Shown here piece by piece: positions 42,868 to 51,332 of a stretch of 64,000 nt of DNA. Below the pieces are notes generated by a model, which saw only the letters and a program-made list of their open reading frames with translations, did not search any database and had not been told where the DNA came from. Positions within the stretch are counted from its first letter, which is position 1; each line of letters starts with the position of its first letter. Source of the DNA: Asticcacaulis sp. AC402. Its GTDB lineage: Bacteria; Pseudomonadota; Alphaproteobacteria; Caulobacterales; Caulobacteraceae. The DNA is taken from NCBI RefSeq assembly GCF_000495835.1, contig NZ_AWGC01000031.1, positions 1-64,000 of the forward strand, read 5' to 3'. A program made the translations under genes and the position numbers.

Positions 42868-43092
42868 TCAGGCGACCTGGACGCCATTGCAATAGGTCAG
42901 GGCGTGGCCGGTCGCGGCCGACATCTCGACCCGCGACAACACAAAGCGATACGGCACCGGCAGGACTTCCGGCTCGCCCAGACCGTCATCGAAAAACACG
43001 GCCCGGCCATAGTTTTCCAAAGCTTGACGAATATGGTCCAGACGCATGGCCCTGGCATAGGCCCAGCGGCAAACTTCCTCTGTCTTCGACAT
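42868..43092 (-). CDS. Small unknown protein
   Basis: 74 residues from ATG 43092 (MSKTEEVCRWAYARAM), with AAGGA 9 nt upstream. Helical start, then AVFFDDGLGEPEVLPVPYRFVLSRVEM. The GGDEF-like or PAS families do not fit. The start and ribosome-binding site are good, so it is probably expressed. No function assigned. Confidence 0.55.
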   Translation of the reverse strand: MSKTEEVCRWAYARAMRLDHIRQALENYGRAVFFDDGLGEPEVLPVPYRFVLSRVEMSAATGHALTYCNGVQVA

Positions 43093-43216
43093 GATGTTCT
43101 GTTCCTTATCCTGCCCTGGCCGTAAGCTTTGCCCGCAAAAAAATAAGGATGAAATGTGGTCCAGGCTGCAAAACACCCTGGACCCGGAAACCTGACAGTG
43201 TTGATCGGCGCGGAAC

Positions 43217-43819
43217 TCACCAAACCATATGCGCCAGCACATCGGCCTGGTTGGCGCCCAGCACGGTGACCGTGTTGCCACCGCCCAGAGTGATCAGCAC
43301 ATTGGCCCCGACCTGAGACACCAAGCCGGCATTGGCCACCCCGCCGGTAAAGGCGTTGACATTGATCAGGTCGCCATCGGCCACCGTGAAGTCGGTAACG
43401 GTGTCCAGCCGGCTACCGGTCTGGAACAGGAACACGTCCAGGCCCGTACCACCGGTCAGGATGTCATTGCCGCCCAGGCGGTTCAGCGTATTTCCGCCGC
43501 TGTTGCCTTTCAGCGTATTGCCGACACTGTTGCCGGTGGCGTCAAGATTGGCCGAACCCGTAAGCTCAAGCACCTCGGCATAGCGCGCGGTCAAGGTACA
43601 GGTCACGCTGGCATAAATGGTATCGAAACCCTCGCCGCTGGCCTCGACAACCTTGTCACCGGTATTGTCAACCCAGTAGCTGTCGTCGCCCAGCCCGCCA
43701 GCCAGAGTATCCTTGGCAGCGCCTCCATTCAGGGCATTGTTGCCGGCATTTCCGATCACGATCTCAGCGTAGGCTCGGTTCCGCTTTCCCGGCTCTTTTG
43801 GTAGACGCTTTTTCTGCAA
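43217..43819 (-). pseudogene. Short RTX-type remnant (C-terminal part)
   Basis: About 200 residues. From about residue 20 it is RTX-type: GNAGNNALNGGAAKDTLAGGLGDDSYWVD, a VLELTG-LDATGNSVGNTLKGN block and the end VLGANQADVLAHMVW. The end matches those of the proteins at 5721 and 32397. The first 20 residues (basic, RLPKEPGKRNR) do not belong to the family. The only start is a TTG directly after AAGG. It looks like the 3' end of a larger RTX gene that lost its front. A promoter-like TTGACG-N17-GACAAT lies at 43836-43864 on the same strand, so a short product is not excluded. Confidence 0.6.
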
Positions 43820-43835
43820 CCTTAACCGTGCATAA

Positions 43836-43864
43836 ATTGTCCAACGTCTTCAACCGGACGTCAA
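43836..43864 (-). promoter_or_regulatory. Candidate promoter of RTX remnant
   Basis: On the minus strand, TTGACG (43859-43864) then 17 nt then GACAAT (43836-43841). It lies 17 nt upstream of the TTG start and about 52 nt downstream of a run of fifteen G on this strand. Confidence 0.4.
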
Positions 43865-43915
43865 TCGCGAAATTTAAGAAACATTCAAGGCTGGATCTTC
43901 CGCATTTTTTGAGTG

Positions 43916-43930
43916 CCCCCCCCCCCCCCC
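43916..43930. repeat. 15-nt poly-C tract
   Basis: Fifteen consecutive C in the gap between the RTX remnant and the GH26 gene (43820-44048). No other such tract was noticed in the window. Length may be inaccurate in the assembly. Confidence 0.8.
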
Positions 43931-44048
43931 GCAAGGGCAAACACTTGTATCAGTCACTACCCCGGCTCCCCGATTAACAATCCCCGCCCATGCGGCGCGA
44001 TGTGTAAGGTCCCCCAGGGTACCCACGTACAAATCCTGGTCCCTCTCC

Positions 44049-45068
44049 TTACAAGGCCTGAGGCTTGAACACACCCAGTTCATCCTTGGTCAAATAGCGC
44101 TCCGACGCATAGGCCTTCTTCACGCTGGCGTCGGTATTGTGCTTCCCGGGAAAAATCCATTCCGAATGCCAGGTCATGAACCACAGCCAGTCAGCGTCGG
44201 GCCCCAGCCTGTCCGGATCGGGAATCGGGCCGTTCTCATGCAGGCAGATCGGCACGGTATCACCGACCTCGGCCTTCACCGCTTGGAACATCTCGCTCAA
44301 CGGGCCGTGGTGGTCGACATAGGTGTCGGCACCGGCGATATCGACATATTGCCGCCCGGGATAATAGCCGGGCTTGACCTCGGCCGTGTAGCCCAGCACC
44401 CAGATCAGGTTGTTCAAACCGCGCTCATGGGTGAAGTACGTGTACATGGCGATCCACAAAGCCTTGAACGGCTCAGGACCCGACATCCCCCACCAGAACC
44501 AGTTACCGGTAAACTCATGCATCGGCCGCCACAAAACCGGCACACCGCGATCGCGCAGCACCGTCAGATTGTCGGCGATAATGCGCATGTCGCGCAGCAG
44601 GGCTTCATTCTCCGGCGTGCCGCGCTTGAACGCGGTGTACATGTCGAAGTACTTTTTGGAGTTCTCGTAACCCGTGCCGAGCATCGGATTACCCCAATGC
44701 CAGCAGATGCTGGGAATACCATTCTCGTCCTTGTACCACGAGGTGGCGCGATCATTCAGCGCGTCGTAGTCGTTGGGATCGATATAGTCCAGGCCCAGTA
44801 TGGCCGGCAGTTTCCCCGTCGTGCGTTCGATATAGTTCAGTTCATGACGCGGCCCGTCGGGCTTGCGCCAGATCGATTCCTGCTGTCCCGTCAGGGTCTT
44901 TTTGCCGTACTGGCTCCACAGATAGTCATAGAGCGCCCTGGCTTCGGGCGAAGCCTTCGGATTGCTCAAGGCCCCTTTGGCCGGAACGGTTTGCGCTATT
45001 GCGCCGCCGCCAGCCGCAAGAGCCAACGCGCTGATACCGCCCAGAGCGGAACGACGGGACATAGTCAT
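44049..45068 (-). CDS. GH26 family beta-mannanase-like glycoside hydrolase
   Basis: 339 residues, exported: N-terminus MSRRSALGGISALALAAGGG with twin arginines, possibly Tat-type. The barrel has the GH26 signature: LTGQQESIW, ICWHWGNPM, acid/base E185 in LWRPMHEFTGNWFWWG and nucleophile E278 in ICLHENGPIPD. It cleaves beta-1,4-mannan or related glucans in the periplasm or outside. No linked sugar-transport gene. ATG 45062 is an alternative start. Confidence 0.92.
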   Translation of the reverse strand: MTMSRRSALGGISALALAAGGGAIAQTVPAKGALSNPKASPEARALYDYLWSQYGKKTLTGQQESIWRKPDGPRHELNYIERTTGKLPAILGLDYIDPNDYDALNDRATSWYKDENGIPSICWHWGNPMLGTGYENSKKYFDMYTAFKRGTPENEALLRDMRIIADNLTVLRDRGVPVLWRPMHEFTGNWFWWGMSGPEPFKALWIAMYTYFTHERGLNNLIWVLGYTAEVKPGYYPGRQYVDIAGADTYVDHHGPLSEMFQAVKAEVGDTVPICLHENGPIPDPDRLGPDADWLWFMTWHSEWIFPGKHNTDASVKKAYASERYLTKDELGVFKPQAL

Positions 45069-45287
45069 AGGGGTTTCCTCACGAGCTTTTTTATTAATTT
45101 AATTTGAAATAGTTAAGATGCAAGCGGTTTCGTCATCTCTGGCGCCGACCTTAGCCGGGCCGACCTTAGCTTGATTGTTGCAAAGCCAAAAGTTTCATGG
45201 ATTTGTGCTTGCAACACGGCAACAAACCGATTAAACGGTCGCCTCCCTAATGGGAACGGCCGCAAGGCTGGGACAGACGAATGGTTT

Positions 45288-45363
<76 letters not shown>

Positions 45364-45553
45364 TCCTCTTCTTCAATAAAATCAAGATACTAGCCCATTT
45401 GGGCATGAAAAACCCTCTTGAACGCCGCACAGGTGGCCGGCGCGCACAGCCCCAGCCAATGGCGACTTTCAAAGTAAAGGGGTTGCGTCCCTGTCATATC
45501 AGGTTCGCGAACGTCACCTATCCAACCCATACCAGCCATCGTGGAGATTGGAA

Positions 45554-46636
45554 ATGATGCGTTCTTTGACAGCGGCGAGCATAATGTGGGCACTGGCCGG
45601 CTTACAGGCCATGGCACAAACACCCCCTGTTGAACCCAAGCTGGTGCTCGTCACCATGGACGGCGTGCGCTGGCAGGAGATTTTTCGCGGCGCCGACCCC
45701 GTTATCGCCGCCGACGCCCGCTTCGTCGAACCCGACCTGAACGCGGACGTGGTCAAGCCCGTTTACCTGGACCCCACCGATCGTCCTGCCGCCCTGGCCC
45801 CGTTTCTTCATGGTGTGGTCGCGCGCGACGGCGTGCTTTACGGCAATGACGATATCGGCCAGTGCGCGCACGTCGCCAATGACATGTGGTTCTCCTACCC
45901 CGGCTACAATGAGATTCTGACCGGCAAGGCAGATGCGCGGATCGTCGAGAACGACGACATTCCCAATGCGAACGTCACCTTCCTGGAATACCTCAACCGA
46001 CGTCAGGATTTCCGTGACAAGGTGACCATGGTGGGCACCTGGACTCTCTTTCCGAACATCGTCAATGCCAGCCGCTCCGGAATTCCCGTCAACGCCGCGT
46101 TTGCGGGTCGCTATCCGACCGACGTCCTGACAGCGCGCTACGGCCTGCAAGCCATCCGCGATCACATGCGTGTCGTCTACATCGCCTTTGGCGACACCGA
46201 CGAGCTGGCGCACGCCGGGGACTATGATCAATATCTCCAGGCGATCGAACGCGGCGACGACTATCTGCGCCAGCTGTGGGAAACGCTGCAGGCGGACCCC
46301 TTCTACCGCGGCCAGACGACCCTGCTCGTCACGACGGATCATGGTCGCGGTGACCTGGCCACCGGTGCCTGGCGCGATCACTCGGCCGTCCGCTATCACC
46401 AGCTCAATCCGACCTATCAACCGGAATACAATGAAACCGGCGTGACGGGTTCGGACAAGGTCTGGTTTGCCGCCATCGGACCGTCCATTGACCCTGCCGG
46501 CGAGACGGGCCTTGCCGCCGGCGGTTGTGCCCAAACGCACCAGCTGGCCGCCACGGCCCTGACCGCGCTCGGTCTGGACTGGCAGGATTTCGCCAGCGAT
46601 ATCGGCAAACCTTTCCCGGTCTTCAGCAAACCTTAG
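45554..46636 (+). CDS. Alkaline-phosphatase-superfamily hydrolase
   Basis: About 360 residues, signal peptide MMRSLTAASIMWALAGLQAMAQ; start ATG 45554 with GGAG 7 nt upstream. Metal-site motifs: VLVTMDGVRWQEIF near the mature start, SYPGYNEILTG (nucleophile region), YIAFGDTDELAHAGDYDQY and LLVTTDHGRGD with a later DHSAVRYH. The order fits the phosphodiesterase/phosphoglycerate-mutase-like branch; it is a periplasmic phospho- or sulfo-ester hydrolase of unknown substrate. The TAG stop overlaps the start of a family A repeat. Confidence 0.85.
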   Translation: MMRSLTAASIMWALAGLQAMAQTPPVEPKLVLVTMDGVRWQEIFRGADPVIAADARFVEPDLNADVVKPVYLDPTDRPAALAPFLHGVVARDGVLYGNDDIGQCAHVANDMWFSYPGYNEILTGKADARIVENDDIPNANVTFLEYLNRRQDFRDKVTMVGTWTLFPNIVNASRSGIPVNAAFAGRYPTDVLTARYGLQAIRDHMRVVYIAFGDTDELAHAGDYDQYLQAIERGDDYLRQLWETLQADPFYRGQTTLLVTTDHGRGDLATGAWRDHSAVRYHQLNPTYQPEYNETGVTGSDKVWFAAIGPSIDPAGETGLAAGGCAQTHQLAATALTALGLDWQDFASDIGKPFPVFSKP

Positions 46637-46750
46637 AGCGCAATCCGATAAAGTGTACGGCACCCGCACGGGCGCTCCCGTTTTCGGAAAAATGCGCGTC
46701 AAAACAAAAATCTGGAGCGACGTTTTGATTCTACCAAAACGCCGCTCTAA
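46637..46750 (+). repeat. Family A intergenic repeat, copy 5 with tail
   Basis: Core 46637-46697 (AGCGCAATCCGATAAAG to TTTTCGGAAAAATGCGC), tail with the hairpin GGAGCGACGTTTTG ... CAAAACGCCGCTC. It fills the gap between the phosphatase and the TonB-receptor genes, which converge. Confidence 0.85.
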
Positions 46751-46830
46751 GGTTTTTGGCGCCCGACGTCCAGGGCGCACGAGGGGCCTGGCGCCGAAGA
46801 TCATGGCGCCGTTTCACGTATGGCGAAGTG

Positions 46831-49200
46831 TCAGAACGCCTTGCTGACGGTGATGAACACGCTCCTGGGCGCGCCGACAAACAGCACCTGCGCCGTACCG
46901 TCCGGATCGTTCGGCACCAGCCCGGCAACGGTTGAGAGGTAGCGACGGTCAAACAGGTTGGAAACATTCACGGTGACCTCTGCCCCCTTGAGCGTACCCG
47001 TCTGGAAGCGATAGCCCGCCGTCACATCCACCAGGTCATGGCCCTTGACCGGATTATCGTTCTCATAGGTATAGTACCACGACCCCTGCAAGGCATAGCT
47101 GAGGCCGGCGAACCGGGCGCCGTCATCATAGTTGACGCTGGCCTTCACCAACTCCGACGGCTCACCGGCGACGACCTTGTCACGTGTTTGTACGGACACT
47201 GCGCCGGTATCTTCCACAACATCGCTGTCGTAGCGTGAATCGTTGTAGGTGTAGGACGCCGAGGCCGTCCAGTGAGAGTCCAGCCGGTAGTTGATCGCGG
47301 CCTCGACCCCGACGGTGCGGACCGAGCCGACGTTGCGGTAGATGGTATCCGACACCAGAATCGGCGAGGTCGGGTCAGCGTAAAATGCCAGGACGCGGTT
47401 ATCAAAACGCACCGCATAGGCGGCCAGAACCGTGTCGAACTGCTTGCCCTTGTAACGCCAGCCCAGCTCCGTCGTCCGCGAACGTTCCGGCTTCACCTTG
47501 GCGATCGCGTCATCGACAATGGCCTGATCGCCATTGGCGATAATGCCGTTAACCTGGGCGGCGAAGGCGGCAATGCTTTCGCCATAGGCGCCGAAAACCT
47601 CGTGATCGCGCTGCACGCGCCACACAAATCCGGCCTGCGGCAGGAAGCCATCCTGAGAACTGATTTTTCCCGCCACATACCCGGCGTCGCCCGGCCCCAC
47701 CGGCGCATTTTCATCGATCAGCTTGCGCGACCGGCTGACGACGCTTTGCGACTTGAAACCGTACTGCACGGTCAGGACATCGCTGACGCGCCACAGGTCC
47801 GCCACGTGGAACTTCACCGTCTTGGTCTCAAAACTGTACTGGTCGTCGGTGAAGAAAGGATTTGTCTGGAATTCCAGGGAATCGCGATTAAGGCGGCCGC
47901 GCGTCAGACCATAATAGTTGTAGGCTTCCTTGGAGTTGTTGATCTCAACCCAAAGGCCCGTCGACAGCTTGTGCGCCCCCAGTTCGGCGCTCAGCCCGCC
48001 GATCGCACCGGCGCGGGTGAAGTTGTAGGAAAATCCGCGGAACGACAAAGGTGAATTGTCTTCCGTCGCCAGCGGGTCGGTTGCATTGGGAGACGGAACA
48101 TAGGGCGTGAACCACGGGCCCTGTCCCTTGTTGGCATGACCATAGGCGCTGACACTGAAGCTTACGGCCGGATTAAGCCGGCCGTCCCAGGTGATCGCGC
48201 CGATCAGGTCGTCGCGCAGGCCGGCACCTTGATAATAGGAGTCGTCGGGGCTTTGAATATTGCCGGGATAGTCGGTGCCGGCGGCCGCATTTGTTACGAT
48301 CCCCAACCCTGTGTCATCCCGGTTGTTGGCGACATCGGCGATCCGTTCGGCCAGGGCGAAGTCAGGCGCCAGGTAGTTCCAGTCGTAGCCCAGGCGGTCT
48401 ATCTGTTCGCGGGACTGCTCCAGGTAGTCGTTCTCACGGCGCTGCGATCCGTGCAGCCAGAACGCCACGTGATGGTCGTCGCCGAAGTTGCGGTCAAGGC
48501 GCAGATTGGCCTGACGCGATTGCTGTTCGCCTGACCCCTTCCAGGTGTGGGTGAAACTGTCGGCGTACGACAGGCTCAAAGCCACGCCCGAGCCGGCGAT
48601 CTCGCCGGTATCGACGCGGGCGAACAGCCGGCGGTAATCATCGGAGCCGGCGCTGAGCGACAGGTCTGCGCCAAACGCCTCGGGGGCACGCCGGCCGCTG
48701 AAACGCAGCGAACCGCCGAGGTTCGACGTCGAAGCCGCGTCAACATCGCTGGCGCCCTGGGCCAACTGAACCGTATTGACGTTCTCCGAGATAATGGCGC
48801 GTGAAATGTGCAGGCCGTTGTGGTTCGAGTAGCTCATGTCGCCCAGCGGCACGCCATCCAGCGTGTAGCCAAGTTGCGATTGATTGAACCCGCGGAGGTA
48901 CAGGGTCGCCGCATATTCATAGGTTCCGAACGGATCAGCACCGGCGAAGTAAACGCCGGGAAGCTGTTCCGCCAGCTTGAGCGGGCTGGCGCCCGGAACC
49001 TTGTAGTCCAGGACCTTCTGCGCCTTGATCGTCTGGACCTGACGGGGCTGCCCGCGGCCCAGAATGATGACTTCGGTGGTGTCTTCCGACGCAACGGTTG
49101 CCGCGTCCTGGGCAAAGGCGGTCAAGGGCGACGCCAGGCACGTCGCGCCCAACAACAGCGGTTTCCAAAGCGTTCGGGGTGTCGCGTACTGATGTGCCAT
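46831..49200 (-). CDS. TonB-dependent receptor
   Basis: About 789 residues. The start at ATG 49200 (MAHQYATPRT) has GAAGG 9 nt upstream; the signal peptide ends near TAFAQD. TonB-box-like TTEVIILGRGQ is followed by a plug with PLKLAEQLPGVYFAGAD, LYLRGFNQSQLGYTLDGVPLGDM and VQLAQGASDVDAASTSNLGGSLRF. The barrel ends SVFITVSKAF with terminal phenylalanine. The size and plug resemble siderophore- or carbohydrate-type receptors; the substrate is unknown. It is single and convergent to the phosphatase gene. Confidence 0.95.
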   Translation of the reverse strand: MAHQYATPRTLWKPLLLGATCLASPLTAFAQDAATVASEDTTEVIILGRGQPRQVQTIKAQKVLDYKVPGASPLKLAEQLPGVYFAGADPFGTYEYAATLYLRGFNQSQLGYTLDGVPLGDMSYSNHNGLHISRAIISENVNTVQLAQGASDVDAASTSNLGGSLRFSGRRAPEAFGADLSLSAGSDDYRRLFARVDTGEIAGSGVALSLSYADSFTHTWKGSGEQQSRQANLRLDRNFGDDHHVAFWLHGSQRRENDYLEQSREQIDRLGYDWNYLAPDFALAERIADVANNRDDTGLGIVTNAAAGTDYPGNIQSPDDSYYQGAGLRDDLIGAITWDGRLNPAVSFSVSAYGHANKGQGPWFTPYVPSPNATDPLATEDNSPLSFRGFSYNFTRAGAIGGLSAELGAHKLSTGLWVEINNSKEAYNYYGLTRGRLNRDSLEFQTNPFFTDDQYSFETKTVKFHVADLWRVSDVLTVQYGFKSQSVVSRSRKLIDENAPVGPGDAGYVAGKISSQDGFLPQAGFVWRVQRDHEVFGAYGESIAAFAAQVNGIIANGDQAIVDDAIAKVKPERSRTTELGWRYKGKQFDTVLAAYAVRFDNRVLAFYADPTSPILVSDTIYRNVGSVRTVGVEAAINYRLDSHWTASASYTYNDSRYDSDVVEDTGAVSVQTRDKVVAGEPSELVKASVNYDDGARFAGLSYALQGSWYYTYENDNPVKGHDLVDVTAGYRFQTGTLKGAEVTVNVSNLFDRRYLSTVAGLVPNDPDGTAQVLFVGAPRSVFITVSKAF

Positions 49201-49435
49201 GGTTATCTGCCTTCGTTCGGGAGCGCCCGGAGCCAGCGCCTGACCAGCGCCCGAAACGAGCGCCCGAGTTAAGCGATAGGGCTTGCGCACAACGGATTTG
49301 TGAAAACCCTGTTACGGTTCGATGACACAGGCTGGAAATTCCGCGACCGTGGTGTGATCACAACAACCTGGCCAGTCGTGCCGGCGTTCGAGATGCCGAG
49401 AAAAATCGCATGAAGTGCCCCCGGACCTAACCGGG

Positions 49436-50983
49436 TTAACCCTTGGGCTCACGCGCGAATGTATCGGCATACAGGGCTTCGATCTGCTGATGTTCGTCCG
49501 GCGTCAGCGCTTCAAACTCGTTCTGCCTTGCCCTCTTCGAAAGCCTTCCCGCGTTCTGGGACAGGAATTTACACAGGAGCTCGACCTCAGTCGTCGGCAT
49601 GTCGACTATGTCCTGCAAGGCCTGGTTAAATCTGTCGAAGGCCTGGAGGAACCATACCTCGTCAGGAAGATCCTCGTCGATCGTCTCTTGAACGCATCCA
49701 TACAGAAATTGCGCGTGCGCGGTCGCATCAAAGAAGCGGTAGTAGTCGAGGGTTTCGTTTAGGACTTCGACATTGTTGGTGGCTGTCCTTTCCCATTCGA
49801 TAAAGGGCAGCAGGGGTGCCGAGTACGATTCCAGGACCTGTCGATAGGACTCCAGGTTGCGAAGGATCGCGGCGCTGACCGGAAACACAAGACCCGCAGG
49901 ACTGTACTCGGCTTGCGCAAGGGCGTGGTGGAACAGCCACCTGTGCAAGCGGCCATTACCGTCGACATAGGGGTGGATGTAAACGAAACCGAAGGCAAGA
50001 CTGGCCGCCGTGATGACAGGATCAAGACCACCTTCCACGGCGCGGGCGGAGAAATCAACGACACCTTGCATGAGCATCGGGAGGTCTTCGAACCGTGCGC
50101 TGATGTGATCGGGAACCGGCATGTTTGTCTCCCGGTCATGCGTTCCGACAAATCCGCCCTCGTGTCTCAAGCCAAGGCGGACGAAGCGCGCATCTCCGAT
50201 TACGATATGTTGCAGGCGGTTGAATTCGTCGACGGACAAAGGACGATTGCCGGCCTGTGCGATGGCCTGTCCCCATCGCGCGGCCCGCCGACCCGTGGGC
50301 CGCTCGCCTTCGATGGCAAATGATGATTTCGAGTCACTCAGCAGCAGAAAGGCGGCTGCCCGCGCCATGATGTCCGGTCTGACCTTACCCATGACCTGGG
50401 CCGCGCGGCCAGGAAGATCTAAACCCGCGTAGTTTTCGAGCACGCCTGTACGACGGACAAGCGGACAAAACTGGTGGGTTCCGGGGAGGTTGTTGACGAC
50501 CTTGTGCCTGGGCGATGGCGTGCCGGTGGCCAGGGCGAACTGCTGGTCGGGATTGAGAACGGGAATGAAGCGTATCTTGCCCGGATCAGCGATATCAAGG
50601 TCGCGACCTGTTAGCCACTCATAGAGAAACCACAGGCGTCGTGAAAAACTGCCGGTCGGCGTCGTGCGAACGACAGTTTCGATGTCCGCTGCGTCGATGG
50701 TCGAGAAGAGCCGGGCCAGGATCTGGAGGTCGATTCCTTCGTATCTGAAGGCAAAGCTCAGGTGCGCGCCAAGTTGCGGGGCGGGTGCCTGGCGGGGCGT
50801 CACAAAGTACCAGTCTTTCGTAGACCGGGGATGGTGGCGTCGCGCGATCGCGGCCATGACAGGCGGGTTTGGCACGAAGAGGTCGTAGCGTTCGATGATG
50901 GCCGCATAGCCCGCAGGTATGCCGGCTTCCGGCAAGGACCGTCCGCGAAATTCCGTCACCGGCTGCGAGAACCACTCACCCAT
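49436..50983 (-). CDS. Fic-family AMPylase-like protein
   Basis: 515 residues, cytosolic. The inhibitory helix SSFAIEG (S221, E225, G226) matches the (S/T)xxxE(G/N) motif before the Fic core, making it class II. Active loop: IHPYVDGNGRLHR (H337 to R345). Fic enzymes transfer AMP or other nucleotides to a hydroxyl of a target protein, with autoinhibition by the glutamate. N-terminal residues 1-190 form a Fic-associated domain; the C-terminal 120 residues are helical. No antitoxin-like neighbour. The upstream region has several TTCAC/GTGAA repeats. Confidence 0.95.
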   Translation of the reverse strand: MGEWFSQPVTEFRGRSLPEAGIPAGYAAIIERYDLFVPNPPVMAAIARRHHPRSTKDWYFVTPRQAPAPQLGAHLSFAFRYEGIDLQILARLFSTIDAADIETVVRTTPTGSFSRRLWFLYEWLTGRDLDIADPGKIRFIPVLNPDQQFALATGTPSPRHKVVNNLPGTHQFCPLVRRTGVLENYAGLDLPGRAAQVMGKVRPDIMARAAAFLLLSDSKSSFAIEGERPTGRRAARWGQAIAQAGNRPLSVDEFNRLQHIVIGDARFVRLGLRHEGGFVGTHDRETNMPVPDHISARFEDLPMLMQGVVDFSARAVEGGLDPVITAASLAFGFVYIHPYVDGNGRLHRWLFHHALAQAEYSPAGLVFPVSAAILRNLESYRQVLESYSAPLLPFIEWERTATNNVEVLNETLDYYRFFDATAHAQFLYGCVQETIDEDLPDEVWFLQAFDRFNQALQDIVDMPTTEVELLCKFLSQNAGRLSKRARQNEFEALTPDEHQQIEALYADTFAREPKG

Positions 50984-50992
50984 GCTTTTCTC

Positions 50993-51080
50993 TGTGATTT
51001 TTTTTTCACCACCAGCGGCACCTTAATGCGCAAGATCTTCACCAACTGTGAAAATCTATCACCAAAGCGACATTTTGTGA
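50993..51080 (-). promoter_or_regulatory. Cluster of TTCAC/GTGAA inverted repeats upstream of fic
   Basis: TTCAC-CAACT-GTGAA (51038-51052) is perfect. TGTGA...TTCAC (50993-51009) and TCACC...TTGTGAAG (51059-51080) are related pairs. They lie between divergent Fic and GH127 genes and could be regulator sites for either. No -10/-35 assigned. Confidence 0.4.
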
Positions 51081-51332
51081 AGAACGTTCCCAAGTCCCTG
51101 CCTGATCCAAGTTACACTGACCGTAACACCTTTCCGTCTGGTCGCCCGGTCAACAGCGTCTGCGCCCTGCGTGAAGACCAGCCGGCGACGTCGGCGCGGA
51201 TCCCGACAAAGTTGGTGCTCAGGGAGTCGGAGGTGTCGAAAAAATCGAAAAAATCGACACGTCGGCTGCCCAATTGGCAATTGACGCGCATACATCACCG
51301 CCTTATTGTCAGACAAAAACCGGGAGATGGTC

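Noticed and set aside
42868-43281. 137-residue frame covering the small gene at 42868
   Set aside because: Only the last 74 residues, from ATG 43092 with a ribosome-binding site, are credible; the upstream part runs into the RTX remnant.
43874-44083. 69-residue frame crossing the poly-C tract
   Set aside because: It depends on the homopolymer length, has no ribosome-binding site and matches nothing.
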